This document shows, piece after piece, positions 1 through 12,054 of a DNA stretch of 64,000 bases. Source of the stretch: Apteryx mantelli (Eukaryota; Chordata; Aves; Apterygiformes; Apterygidae). How positions within the stretch are numbered: position 1 is the stretch's first letter; each line of letters opens with the position of its first letter. The notes under the pieces were generated by a model. That model did no database searches, had not been told where the DNA came from, and saw nothing but the letters and a program-made list of their open reading frames with translations. The stretch is taken from NCBI RefSeq assembly GCF_036417845.1, contig NC_089978.1, positions 163,305,962 through 163,369,961 on the forward strand, written 5' to 3'. The position numbers and the translations under genes are program-made.

Positions 1-493
1 TGGAGCATTGAAGGGTATTGCCTTAAATTTAACCTGGTCAAGTTTCTGCAGGATCCCAAGCCCTTGACTTCCAGAAGTAAAGTATTGGGATTAGAACCTG
101 AGAGAAATGGGTGGTATTTCTTAATGTGAAGACCTTGACTAGGTACTCTGCCACTGCAGCCTGTTTCTCCCTGTCAGCTCAATGGAACAGGAGACCAGGG
201 ATAGAGATTTAGTCATAGCAACATTTCTAGATCCAGTTGTCTTTAGGAAGAAATATACAAGCATTAGAAATGAAATCTTGGGTACTTCTGTTGTAGCATT
301 AGAGCACTGACCCTATCCCTGTGGTTAGGGAGTACAGCACATTATTTTTTAGGCCCCAGGACTTGTTGGGTTTTATGCATCACCCTGTGCCAACTTTTGC
401 TGCTGTCATATTTTATGCATAGACCATATGTCTATTGTTCCTTAATGGGGTATTTCATTTCTTCCGTTTTTCCCCATTTCACGTAAATCTTAG
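1..493 (+). other. HMGXB4 intron (partial)
   Basis: This is intronic sequence before the first visible coding exon, ending in TCTTAG at 488-493. I see no exon, RNA gene or clear repeat in it. Confidence 0.7.
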
Positions 494-3400
494 AGTTACT
501 AGAGAGTGACCGAAGTGTTGATGACGTGGGGCTGGCATCTGGCAGGACACAGCGAGAGAGAAAACACTCTTACAAGGATCTACTGCAAGAGGAGGAGGAG
601 ATAGCAGCTCAGGTCAGGAAGCTCTCAGAGAAAAGGTTGAAAGTGTAAGGATGTGTATAAAGTTACTGATGGGATTGGATGAGATGGGATGGGAGGGTTT
701 CTTGGTTTTGTCTATGTAGAAACTCCTGTAGAAGATAGCAAGAGCAGCTAATTAAGTGTCCTGTATTGTTCAGTAGCTTTTCTGGGAAAAAGGAGGGGGC
801 CAATCCCAGGTACAACTGATTCTGATTTTTCTGGCCTCAGAAAATAGGATAGTTGGGTCTTATCCTAGCCTTGGTGCAGAACCTTGCAAATCATGAGATA
901 GCATGAATGACTTTACACACAGAAATAAGATTTTTAGAATTTACAATTGTATAAATAGCCAGCAAAGGATGAATAAAATATTAACTGATGCACTGTTGTC
1001 TTCCTGATTCTGCAGACAGCCTGAAACGATAGCTCTTGAGAGGTATGAACTTGCCCTATTCATCTCCTTGGGGCCTTAACACTGAAATCATGTAGCGACA
1101 ACTTAAGTTTCTTCAAAACTTTCCTCTTTGAGCTAAAATTTCTGCTGTCAGCTCAAAGGTGACTATCTTGTGATTGTTTTTTTAATTTTTTAAATGTGAG
1201 AAGAAAAGTTCTAGTTTAAATGAAAATCTTCTTCTTCTACCATGCAGATGGAATTCTGCAGAGGAGCTTCATTTTCAGACTGTAAATTGGTCAAGCAACA
1301 AATTATAATTGGGTGACGTGAGATATGGAGGTCAATTTTCTGGCCCATCATTTTACTTGTCACCTCCCTATGCCTCCTTTCACTTCTTTCTCTTCTTCGG
1401 CATATTAAATATGAACTACTCACCTTCATTTTCAAGGCTTGACAGCCTATGCATGCTTAGTTATCTCTTAGCCATAGTAATATGTAGACTTTTGTCGTTG
1501 ATCAACTCATCAGCTGATCTCCAAATAATGGCTTCCATTGCCCATTTCTTAACACTTTCAAACGTGCTATTCCACGTTTTCTTCTGTATTGCTCCTTTCA
1601 TTTGGGAGGAGCTCCCTGTAGAGATGCCTTCTTTCAGTTTCCTTCTTATACTCCTGTTTTGCTACAATGTCTACAGAAAGCTTGATGCCAGTGAGGTGGC
1701 TGATGTGCTGAAACCAGTGCTGACTAATACTGTTTTTTATACTCTCCTGGCTATCCGTATGTTGTTTGTTGTCTCTTGCCTTATACCTACACTTTGGGCT
1801 CCTGGGGACAAAGAATGTTTGCATAGCATCTGGAATAAGGATCCTGGTCCATGACTAGGGTTCCTTGGCATTACAGTAGAACCAATAACTCTGATAACTC
1901 TTATGAATTATTTTCTATGTCAATAGTCCATGTGAATCTCTTATAATTTCCCTCCTGTTTGTTCAGCAACTTCTCTGCTCTTGTTCTAGGACAGCAAACT
2001 TGTCTTTCTGGGGACAGAACCTCACAAAAAGAAGCGAAAGCACTCATCCGATGAGTTCAGCTACAGAGGTAAGATGGTGATCAGGCAGGGGAAGGGGCTA
2101 ACTGGTCATGACTTTGAGGAAAGGGAGCTCATCAACTAATGTCATCAAGTTTTGTGGTCAGCACTTTCAGGAGAGAAAGTACACCAATCTGTCTTAGGAC
2201 AACTAATCAGAAACCTGATCAGAATACTGCACCAGACAGCAAAAGATAAGGATTGATATTTCAGATTTTAGCTTAACAAGTTGCATTGTTGGGGATATAC
2301 AGCTTTCATCCCTCTTTTCATTATCAAGTTGTAACTAATGGAAGCCTTTTTGACTTTTGTATTTATTTCTTTCCGTGTTGTATTACAAGCTATGATTTCA
2401 TTTGTAGATGGTATTTATTTCTCTGAATTTGTAGAAATACAATGTGTCAAGGCATAAGAGGAACGCTTTTGGGTTCAGTTTAAATACCAAGACATTATTC
2501 TCATAGTTAATAAATTGGCCAGAAAATGACAATTCAGTTCATAATGGCTTAGAAGGTTTAAGATTTATTTTTGTCCTGATGCAAAAAGAAAGCCACGTCT
2601 TTGCAATATTTTTACAAATTTTATCAAAAATCTGTTTTCAGAATGAAAAAGCTTGTGTTTTCAATTCATTGGTCTCTCCTTGACTAAAAGTAACAAGAAA
2701 ACTTTGCACTTGAGATGTAATATTTCAGTTTCAAAAGATATATTCTCAGAAAAATATGCTATTTCATGATAGAAAATTAAGTCAGACAAAACTTCAGGAA
2801 CTTGCTTAGTCTGTCTTTCTTCCTTAAATTGTTTGAATTGTATCAGCAAAAATGCACTGAGGTGGTAACAAGTTTAAGAGATCTTGTCCTTAAGCCGGAA
2901 TGCAGATCAGTTAGCTGTAATCATAACTATTGCAGGATTCCCACTTCACTTCTTAAGCTAGTGTAATGCTCTTTAAGGGAAGCATCTTGATGTGCATTTC
3001 TGTTGATCTTTTTCAGATCTTTCGCCTTTGGATCTACCATCAAAGAAGAAGAAAAAAGCAGTTTCCAGCCCACCCTCTGCTGATACAACCATGGATCTAC
3101 TCAAAGCTATCACCTCACCTTTGGCCACTAGCTCAAAGTCCTCAAAGAAAACCTCTGAAAAATCATCATCTCATTCTTCCTCTGGCCATTCTGAAAGCAA
3201 AAAGGAGCACCACAAGAAGAAGTTGAGCGGAAGCAGTGGGGAGCACTCACTGGACGATGGCAGCTACCACAAATCTAAAAAAATGAAACCTCTCTATGTG
3301 AACACAGAGACACTTACTCTCCGTGAACCTGATGGCTTGAAGATGAAGCTCATCCTTTCACCAAAGGAGAAAGGAAGCAGTGCAGCAGATGATGAGTCTT

Positions 3401-6400
3401 TTTCCTACTCTTCACCACCAGCAGCTGCAAAGAAATCTTCAAAGAAATCAGCTCGAGATGAGCAAGGCTCATTCCTTCTGGGTCATGAACTGCAGAGCTT
3501 CCTGAAGTCAGCCCGGAAGAAGCACAAGCCACCTCCAGACCCTCATCCACCTTCCGAGGGGATTGGTGCTGACACCTCCCTTTTTTCAGAGGGCCATGGG
3601 AGTGAATATGATGTTTCAGGTCTAGAAGCACCACCAGAATCTGGTTCATCTTCCGGTGGGGAGTTGGAGGCTGGAGAGCTAGTGATAGATGACTCCTACC
3701 GGGAAATCAAGAAGAAGAAGAAGTCAAAAAAAAGTAAGAAAAAAAAAGACAAGGAGAAACACAGAGAGAAGAAGCACTCTAAATCTAAAAAGAGTTCTGG
3801 ACACACTGTGGCAGCAGCAGAAGCAACAGTGTCACCACCACCTCCTACCAGTACTCCCTATGTTCTTCCTTCACCTCCTCCTGTTTTTCACTCAGATGGA
3901 CAGGGCGAGAAGAAGAGGAGAAAGGAAGACAAGGAGAAGGAAAAAGCTGAGAAATGGGAGAAGGAGAAGGAAAAGGAGAAGGAAAAGGAGAAGGAAAAGG
4001 AGAAGGAGAAGGAAAAGGAGAAGGAAAAGGAGAAGGAAAGAGAAAGAGAAAGAGAAAAAGAAAAAGTAAGGAAAAATAGGAGGGAAGATAGAAATTGGGA
4101 TACCCAGAGACTTTGAAGTTGGGTAATGATAAATTAGGCTCTCAGTGTTGCAGAAGTTATCAAGGATTTCATTACCATTATTTCAGAACCTAGTTTTTCA
4201 AAGCGGTAGATTGCAGAAACCACAAAGTTTGGAGAGTGTATGACAGTCTGATGGTAGAAGTGATACAATTTATTAGGCTAACTGCTGGAGCTGAAAATGT
4301 TTAACAGATTTTTAGGGCATATGTGCACAAAAGTTTGTCTGATTTCTTTCAGCAATAACAATTGGCCTAGTAAGAACTACTACCTCTTCATACTTTGTTT
4401 TGTCTTCTGTTTAAAGATATTTCTAACTTTCACTGTTGTGAAAATAATTTTATTGTGTCAAGTGCCCTATCCATTACAGAGGCATGTTATATTAAAACAG
4501 AGGATAACTAATATCAGCATTAATGATTTTGTTGCAGGATGTTTGGCAAAAATGTTTCAGCTATTTTGATTTATTTTTGTAACAAAAGTAATATAAATCA
4601 TTATTCTTTGTAGTATAGGACAGTCTTTAGCTGACAGAGGTCCTTTGAAAAGATTATACTTAATTTGCTTGGTATAGATTATGCCACAACTATGTCATTT
4701 TCTAAGGTAATTCGTCATAGCTATTGCCAGGCAGGAGTTTGGACAAGGCTAGCAGTGATCTAGTCCATCATGATAGTTTCTGTAAAAAGGAATTGAGCTC
4801 TGCCCTGAAGTGTGAAGATATTTTCCCATTTATTCCTGTATTAAAATGAAGTTCTAATTCTACAGACTACCACATTCCCAATTTTGTTCTGTACTTATCA
4901 GGATTTCATGGTTAACTTCCAAAGGTATGAGTAGGAAAAATTGTAGCTAGCATATGAATGAGTTTCCAGATTACATAGTTCTAGCTGTGTAAGTGTATAA
5001 ATGTGGAAAAAACAGTTTCTGTATGTCTATGTAGAAAAGAGTTGCTTTGTGTCAGGAAATGGGCAGAAGTAGCCCAAGTCTGTTCAACTCTGCTCTATTC
5101 TCTTTGGTAAGTTTTCTCTGATCACAGCTTGGCAGCTGCTTATGCCTCTGCTATCACTATACTTCTACTATCTACTTTCCTGCTATGAAATGTTTTGTAG
5201 GCATGCAAGGAATGGAACAGAACATTAGAATGAGGACTGAAATCATTTAACAGATCTATGATAGGTAGTGTGAATAGTATAACAGATTTTTTTTAATTTT
5301 AAGTTTTAAAACTGAGATATATTAACGGAGTTATATGTTGATCCTGGATTTAGAATAGCAAGTTGTGAGTTATGAATGAAATGCGTTGATAGAGTTGTTG
5401 CAAGATAAGCCTTATATTAAGACTGGTTCTGGATGGTTCCTGTGCTTTCATAACTGCTAAAACACTGCTTCTTTAGGTTCCTGATTTAAGCACAGTATCT
5501 TTCTTTAAGACTTCTATAAATGCCAATTTATTATTAATTCAAGTAGATATAATTGTAATTAAAAATATTTGTTTCCTTTTCTTCTTCTGACTAGCCAAAG
5601 AAGAAGAACATGTCTGCCTATCAAGTATTCTGTAAGGAATATCGTACAACTATTGTGTCTGAACACCCTGGGATAGGTGAGATAATAGTCTCTCCTGGTC
5701 TTCTGTTGATTATACATCTGTCAGATTATTTATCAGGACATACCTTCTCTGCATCATACCAAACTCTTAATTTTGATGGAGTGCGAAGAATGCCAATTTT
5801 CTTTGAATAAGAGACAGCAAAGAGGATAGGAGTTGATTTCATGATTTGATTTCATTGTATTTTAACCAAGCTGTGAATCTGGTTAAAAAATTTGCCAGCC
5901 CTCCCTTTCATTTACTTGTAGACCTGTCTCTGCAGGTTCATTGCATCACTTTTCCAAATATACATATGATCTTATATTCCCTATATCAGCTTTTTTCATT
6001 TTAGTCAGTAATGAAACAACACACTGGAAATAATTTCCTAGGTAGACAGAGAGTTCTTGATGTAGAACAGTTTGTTTCCTAAATGTGTATGCATGGGCCA
6101 ATTATTCCACTGTCAACATTCACATAAATTTCATAAGTTCTGTGCTTGATTTTATTATTTCATGCATATTAAACTTTTTTCTTCTCTTCTGCCAGATTTT
6201 GGAGAGCTGAGCAAAAAACTGGCAGAAGTGTGGAAGCAGCTACCTGAGAAGGATAAACTGGTAAGTCTGTGTGAGATGTTTTTGTAAAATGATTTCTCTT
6301 AACTAGGTGCTTAGGTCAGAACATGCTGGCAGCATTGCCACCATGCCTTACAAAATGTTTCCTCTCTCCCTAAAGTAGAGAAAAATGGGTAATCTTACCT

Positions 6401-7974
6401 TTATGGTTATAAAAGCATCTGTTTTATCTTCATGGCATTGCTCAACCAGTTGGCTACATAAAGTCATTCTATCTCCAGGTTCTGGCATCAGGTAACAGAA
6501 TTACCTGTTGTTATGAATCTCTCTTTTCATACTGTGATAACTGCAGATCTGGAAACAGAAAGCTCAGTATCTGCAGCACAAACAGAATAAAGCAGAGGCC
6601 ACCACTGTGAAGAGGAAGGCATCATCTTCAGATGGTGCACCAAAAGTAAAAGGTAATTGTTGCATCTTGTTTGCTCAAGTCTTTTTTTGGATAGGGGAGA
6701 TAGTGTTGACTGTGAAATAAAGAACAAAGGTCTTTTCCTGCTTCCCATTACTACCTGTTTTCTCACAAGTCTTGGTATTTTTTTAACTTATATTTTACTC
6801 AAAAACAAAGAATGATGTCAGCCTGTTTCAAAAAAAAAAAAAAAAAAACTTCCTTGTCTAATTTTAATTAGAAGAACAGGGATTTTTTAGCGCTTCAGGA
6901 ATTGAAACAAAACAAGAAGAGGCAGCAGGGAACTTGGAGGGGACTAGCATGCTGCAAGAGAAAAAATGGCTGTGCTTATTTTGGCATTGCTGTTAACCAA
7001 ATCTCCCCGACCTACAAAACTGCATTCAGCTGGGGTAGATGTTTTGCACATGTAGAAGGGAAGTTTTGACTCCAAAGACTACAGGACCAGATCCACAGAA
7101 CTATTTAAGCATTTATTGCTTTTGAGATTTGAACTTTACTATGTAAACAGACTTGTAAGTAAAAGAATGAGAGAAGACAATATGGAATTCTAATTGTTGT
7201 GTTTCCAGCTTCTCCAACAGGCATGCTTTCCCCTCATAAGAAATCCCCCTCTAGCACCGTGGTGGTGTCTGCCTCACCGGCCAAAGTCCCTGAGACAGAT
7301 CCTATTGATGTAGCTGCGCACTTACAGTTGCTGGGTGAATCTCTGAGCCTCATTGGTCACAGACTGCAGGAAACAGAGGTGAGTTTGGAACCAGTAATGT
7401 CTCAGTGATTGTATGTAATCCATATATAGGATTGCTTTTTTATTATTATAATTTTAATTTACTTAAAAGGTTAGCCAATATTTTTGTATTAGGAGGAGGA
7501 AGATGGATTGTCTTGTTTCTTTGATGTATTGCTGTTAATTTTCAGTGAAATAAAAAGCCTTGTTTGTCAATATACAGTAGATATCAAAGACAGGTCCCTG
7601 GCTTGCAGCTCTAGGCCCTTGAAGGCAATTCTTAGCTCAACAAACTCTTCAGTCTTTTCTTACTATATGTTCACCTTGGATCTAGTATTCCTTTTCTGTC
7701 TTTGCCAGTCTCTGATCCAGTTTCTGTTACCCTCTCAAGCCTTCTGAGAAAACTATCAGAGAAAGCTTTTACCAAGATGTTTTTTTGCATGTGCTGCTGT
7801 TCTCTTGCAGTATCCTGTTGCCAGTGCTTTGGGTAGGGGCTACTAATGTTTCAGCTTACCTGGTAACATAGAAGTTGTGGTATCCTAATGGTTTCATACA
7901 GTTAGATGATAGTGGTTACACACATACAGACATGCATTTGCGCACACACACATGCACACAGATGTGCGCGTGTA

Positions 7975-8015
<41 letters not shown>

Positions 8016-10728
8016 ACTTTTGTTTCTGGTATGACTTCATTGAGGTTATTCATCAGAGGAACTTCTCTGGAGTAAAAATCTCCCCCTTCACAAAAAAGCA
8101 TGCAAAAAATTCCCTTTCCTAGAAGTATATCAGCCACTAAAGCATTTTCTACATCCTTACCATTTCTTTAGGCTTTGAAAATAAAACTATCAACAGAGAT
8201 ACTGCCTTTTAGGGCTCGTGTAGCTAACACAATAGATGGTAGGAAATGGCAAAAAAACTCCGTTACGCAAATTGTGGAATTGAGTGGTTTACAAAACTAA
8301 CAACTGTCTGACCTTGTTTTCTGTTGTTCCCTACTTTTATCCTACATATGCCTGTTGCCTGTTGAACTCTTAAATTTTTTGAACCAGCAGTCTCTGTATG
8401 TGAAGTGCTTGCTGTAGTTCTGTTACTGTGTAAATAATGAAAGTAAACTAGATAACCACAAGCATGAGCCTGTATTACTTGCATGAAAATCAATACAGTT
8501 GTGAAAGGACTGTGATTTCCACTACTTGTCCCTATCCATTTTTTTCTTTCTTTACTTCCAGGGAATGGTGGCTGTTTCAGGAAGTTTATCAGTACTTCTA
8601 GATTCTATCATCTGTGCTTTGGGTCCATTAGCATGTCTGACAACGCAACTACCTGAATTGAATGGCTGCCCTAAGCAAGTTTTGGTGAGTTCCTTGTGGT
8701 TATTTCCCTTTGAGACCTGTTAATTTCAGTGGAGTTCACCTGGAGTTTTCTGATAAATCAGTCTTATGATGTGCTTATAATTCCAGTGCTACAAAGATAA
8801 GGAAATTGTCTTACTCATTCAGTTTTTAGAGGGATATTTCATAAAATTCTTTAAGATGTTACTGCTATACAGTATTGTACAACAGTTTTTTCCAGTAAAG
8901 ACACAGAATTTAAAGCTTCAAGGAAAACTGATGTAATGTTTGTTCCATTGACTGCAATATGTGTAGGTTCTGTTTTAGTGACTGCATTAATCCATCTGAA
9001 CCAAATAAAGCACCTGTACACATATCACTATTTTTGAAAGTTCTAATTTTGCAGAAGAATTAAAAAGCCCCTTCCTGCTGCTCTGTATGCACACATTATA
9101 TTTTTTTATAGCAGCATAAAAAATAACTTGCTATCTTAATTAGGATTCCTAATGCGATTGAGTTTACATGTAGCTCTAACCTTCTCCAAGGAAAGGAAAA
9201 TAGACTCTGTTTTAAGGAACTGGATAACAGCAACAAGTTCTTTCCACCTTTTCTGTTGAGACCTGATTTAGCAACAGCTTGTGGCATCAATGTAGCATGA
9301 TGTGGACACAGAGTAACATGGCAACAGCACAAAAAGAACCAGGAGTCATACCTCCAACAGGAGCCATGAATAAAGCAGAGAATGGGTGGCAGGGAGGAGG
9401 CAAAGCAAAAATGAAAAATATATAGTCTGCAGAAATACACTGAATAAGTTAGAGATTAAAAACAAATTTGACAGAGAGAATAATAAAATAGGATATGAAT
9501 TGGCATGTTTTATGGGACAGCCCAAACACTGATTCATGCTGAGAAGGGATTACTAACAGCAAAAACGTTGACAGCTTAGTCTGTAAGCTCCCACAAAGTG
9601 GCTCTCTACACAAAAGCTGAGTCAGCAGGGTGTTTCCATCCTAAGCCATGGAAAAACATCCTATGTTTTTTTTTCTTCCTGCTTGCCAAGTTTTTTCAGA
9701 GCAGTGACACCCCTTTTCCACATGACTAATGGTGCATATCTTGGAAACGTAATCATTGTATTGTTATAGGGAGCAATAGAGCTTTTGGTGGATTAAGGTA
9801 CTCACCATTCACTTCTGAGAACTGGTACTCAGACTTGATAATAAATTTTTCTGACTTCTGCCATCAGATATGTAAAGATAGCAGTGTTTAAAACATGGAT
9901 AAAGTTCTCAGTGCTAGTGCTGCATGTAGTATGCAATTTATCTTTCCAGTCAGTAGATGGCATTGCTGAATTCTAGAATCACAGTTGCTACAGATCCAGC
10001 TCCTCTGTCTTCAGCAATAAAAAGGCAGGTATTAAGGTTTCCTTCAGCCATCTAGTCACAGGTTTGAAGTTGCTGATATACTGCATTTGAAGAACATACA
10101 GATAATACTGCTGAGTCTTGTTTTCTGATATGCATGGGGACTCTTACTTTCAGAATTCTAATATTTGCAGGGAAGACTGGAGAGCACTTGTTTTTCCCGT
10201 CTGACACCCTATTAGTAGGTGTGTTTGAGGCTTTTTCTCTTCACTTTTACACTTCAGAGTTTCATAAATGATTTGTGTATGTAGATTCAGTTTGGTTTTT
10301 TTTTACGTATATTCTACTACTTTGATCACTTTGCTCAAGTCCTTCATCACAAGTCTTCCCAGTGGTTGTTGTGATTTGGCTGATGTGGCTTGCTCAAAAT
10401 TCAAAGACAGAGGAGGAGGTCACTTGAGGGAAGTCTTAAGCATTTTCTTTATATATAGTTGCTTCCAAATACTGAGGCTACCTTTGTGTTTAATTTACTC
10501 ATATTTCCAAGAATATGCAAATTAGCCTAGCAGTGATGAAAACAACTAGGCAGATTTGGTTAGCTGCATCATATGGTAACTTATAAGACAGTGAAGATGC
10601 TTAGTACCCTCCTCATCTGTATCATTTCTCAAGTATTTTGAGTCATTATCTGATGTTAAACAATATTGAATTTCTTTTCCCAGTCAAACACGCTAGACAA
10701 CATTGCCTACATCATGCCTGGACTTTGA
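494..10728 (+). CDS. HMGXB4: HMGXB4, HMG-box protein 4, 3' nine coding exons (5' partial)
   Basis: HMGXB4 (older name HMG2L1) is a nuclear HMG-box protein linked to chromatin remodelling (NURF) and to dampening of Wnt signalling; that role is family knowledge. Coding exons read here: 494-642, 1990-2068, 3017-4065, 5595-5676, 6196-6260, 6547-6652, 7209-7378, 8562-8684 and 10684-10728, ending in TGA. All have AG/GT borders and join in one frame into about 621 residues. The first exon or exons, with the start codon, lie upstream of the window. Recognition rests on near-identity to the vertebrate protein: QREK-type basic N-terminal stretch, [20 protein letters not shown], the HMG box ([12 protein letters not shown]) and the conserved C-terminus ending NIAYIMPGL. 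The human protein is about 600 residues; the excess here is mainly a Lys/Glu repeat in the large exon. Identity is very secure; the border of the first exon is least certain. Confidence 0.96.
643..1989 (+). other. HMGXB4 intron with possible ancient CR1/L3-type tail
   Basis: Intron between 642 and 1990. Read on the minus strand, about 1740-1855 resembles the conserved 3' part of old amniote CR1/L3-like repeats (a 'ggaccaggatcc...gctatgcaaac' start, then an 'aagagacaa' region). It is badly decayed. An open frame of 181 codons (1309-1854, +) overlaps it but shows no splice-site or family support. Confidence 0.35.
1740..1855 (-). mobile_element. Decayed CR1/L3-like 3' fragment (tentative)
   Basis: The word order matches the 3' consensus of ancient amniote CR1/L3 repeats as I remember it, but with many mismatches. 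RepeatMasker would settle it. It predates the other CR1 copies in the window, judged by divergence. Confidence 0.3.
3017..4065 (+). CDS. HMGXB4: HMGXB4 large central exon, Lys/Ser/Glu-rich
   Basis: This 1049-base exon encodes about 350 residues, more than half of the visible protein. It starts within a codon completed from 2068 (phase 1) and ends in phase 0 before GTAAGG. Order of features: a KKKKK nuclear-localisation-like cluster, the [12 protein letters not shown] block, Ser/His/Lys-rich stretches, the conserved [20 protein letters not shown] block, [11 protein letters not shown], a Ser/Gly segment with [18 protein letters not shown], a run of Lys ([17 protein letters not shown]), a Pro-rich patch, then a long EK/ER repeat. 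Most of it is probably disordered; the conserved blocks are likely interaction surfaces (inference). Confidence 0.95.
3955..4062 (+). repeat. Purine-only AAGGAG/AAGGAA tract inside the HMGXB4 CDS
   Basis: About 100 bases of GAGAAG/GAAAAG hexamers followed by GAAAGA units encode an alternating Lys-Glu then Arg-Glu run. Every repeat step is a multiple of three, so length changes keep the frame. The strand is pure purine, prone to triplex formation and slippage. Confidence 0.9.
4066..5594 (+). other. HMGXB4 intron, no further feature seen
   Basis: AT-rich intron with a GTAAGG donor and a CTAG acceptor. I found no exon, RNA gene or recognisable mobile element in it. Confidence 0.6.
5595..6652 (+). 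CDS. HMGXB4: HMGXB4 HMG-box exons
   Basis: Three exons (5595-5676, 6196-6260, 6547-6652) encode the single HMG box. They begin with [17 protein letters not shown], continue with [22 protein letters not shown] and finish with [20 protein letters not shown]. This is the usual three-helix L-shaped DNA-bending fold: the N-terminal basic residues, the aromatic F/Y core, the conserved W of helix 2 (VWKQLP) and the WKQKAQ of helix 3 are all present. Introns fall in phase 1 and phase 0. No residue expected for the fold is visibly missing. Confidence 0.94.
6830..6848 (+). repeat. A19 homopolymer in HMGXB4 intron
   Basis: Nineteen consecutive A residues. No adjacent retrocopy or SINE body was recognised, so it is a simple repeat. 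Confidence 0.85.
7209..10728 (+). CDS. HMGXB4: HMGXB4 conserved C-terminal exons
   Basis: Exons 7209-7378, 8562-8684 and 10684-10728 encode the region after the HMG box. It holds a Ser/Pro linker, then [20 protein letters not shown], the strongly conserved [20 protein letters not shown] stretch, and the last 14 residues ending MPGL. The last block is hydrophobic and likely helical and folded rather than membrane-spanning, since the protein is nuclear. The function of this block is not established. Confidence 0.93.
7917..8013 (+). repeat. (CA)n microsatellite in HMGXB4 intron
   Basis: Compound CA/CG/TG tract that becomes pure (CA)n from about 7979 to 8012. Alternating purine-pyrimidine with CGCG steps (GTGCGCGTGTACGCGC) gives Z-DNA potential. 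Probably length-polymorphic. Confidence 0.92.
8685..10683 (+). other. Last HMGXB4 intron, no further feature seen
   Basis: Two-kilobase intron with a GTGAGT donor and a CCCAG acceptor. Open frames in it (for example 9096-9440 on the minus strand) are low-complexity and lack support. Nothing recognised. Confidence 0.6.
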
Positions 10729-11047
10729 CAGGAAGAGATCCTGGGATGCGCTCAGCCTCTGCATAACTGACTTGTGTACATATGCACTACGCCGGTACTC
10801 TCTAAGGGCTCCGTGTGTAGGGTTTTAACATTTTATATCTGTATAGTATATACATAGGATTGTAACTATTTGACTTCTATTAATTTTATGAAAAGTTGTG
10901 AAGTTAAGCTGAGAGAACCCTTATCTGTTGGTGGATGAAATGTACTCAAATCTGAAAGTATTTCTATGAAGAATTCAGAAAGCTTTTGAGATGCTAGCCT
11001 TAAATTCAGATCTGTTAGTGGGGGAAGCAGCCAGAGGATCGACTTCT

Positions 11048-11079
11048 AGATATATATATATATATATAAAAAAAAAAAA
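11048..11079 (+). repeat. (TA)n-(A)n simple repeat
   Basis: Alternating TA followed by about 12 A residues, directly before the decayed CR1 tail. Confidence 0.9.
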
Positions 11080-11087
11080 GTTACCAT

Positions 11088-11255
11088 AAAAGTGGTCAAT
11101 GGAACGGTTTGCCCCGAGAGGGTGTGAAATCTCCATCCTTGATGATAGTCAAAAATTGACTGAGCAACCTGCTCTAGTTGGACTTTCTTTAAGCAGAGGT
11201 GGACAAGATGACCTCCTGATATACCTTCCAACTTAGAGGTTAATTATTCCATGGG
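11088..11255 (+). mobile_element. Decayed CR1 LINE 3' fragment in the HMGXB4 3' UTR
   Basis: The sequence follows the 3'-terminal CR1 pattern: 'ggtttgcccygagagg', 'tctccatccttg', 'caacctgctctagttgg' and 'atgacctcctgatataccttccaac'. It lacks intact ATTCTGTG octamers and is much more diverged than the copies at 41 and 60.5 kb, so it is an old, short, 5'-truncated insertion on the + strand. Confidence 0.8.
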
Positions 11256-12024
11256 CAGTTAGAGATGCTAATTTATTTTGGACCAAGGAGTAGAACTGAA
11301 CTCTTCACCAGCCCTGTTTCTAACTGTTTTTCAGTTTAAAATCTACTGCTTGAGGGAAATGTTGGATAGCTGATAAAAGATACAGAGGTCTTCACCTCTC
11401 GGTCACAACTTCCAAGCTTCCCTCTTCAGTGATGACTGAAAGTTGTCAGCGTCAGCTGGCTGGTCTGGTAGCTTACATTTGGTTTAAAGTTGAAGATGGC
11501 AACAAACTTGTTCTTTTCTGTGGACTTGCATCCAAATTGCATTAGCGTGAGATATCAACAGACTGCATTGGCTTGTGAGAATGAATCCCCTGCTGATTTT
11601 TCCAGGGCATGGTCAGCCCACTTTGATGGAGTGGTAGCAGATGGGAGAAAGCTGGATTGCCTCTGCTCATCTTGCACGTGTTTTGTGAACAGAGGACTTG
11701 AGTTTCTGAGATCGCTGATCCCATCCCTTTCACCAGCAGGTTTGAAAGAGCCACGGTGCTGCTGTGAGGCAGTGACTAATGACCAGTTTGAAGCAGTAAT
11801 GACTGAGCAAGGCACATGTCAATTGATTGGACTGATTCCCCTTCCTTCCAGCCACATACTTGGTATTTTGGTTTTCTGCTCCTCTAGAAGAGGAGATGCA
11901 GGAGAGCACTTGATTCTCATATAGGCTTTTGTGTGTCTGTGTGTATGTGTATGTGGTGTTCATATCATGTGTATTTAACTTTTACCAATATCTGTAACAG
12001 ATTTTAATTTATCCTGTATATTTC

Positions 12025-12054
12025 TGTGTGTGTGTGTATATATATATATATATA
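12025..12054 (+). repeat. (TG)n(TA)n microsatellite
   Basis: Compound TG then TA dinucleotide run in the HMGXB4 3' UTR. Confidence 0.9.

Noticed and set aside
11490..11924. 144-codon frame after the HMGXB4 stop
   Set aside because: Lies within the 3' UTR, no recognisable motif, overlapped by frames on the other strand.
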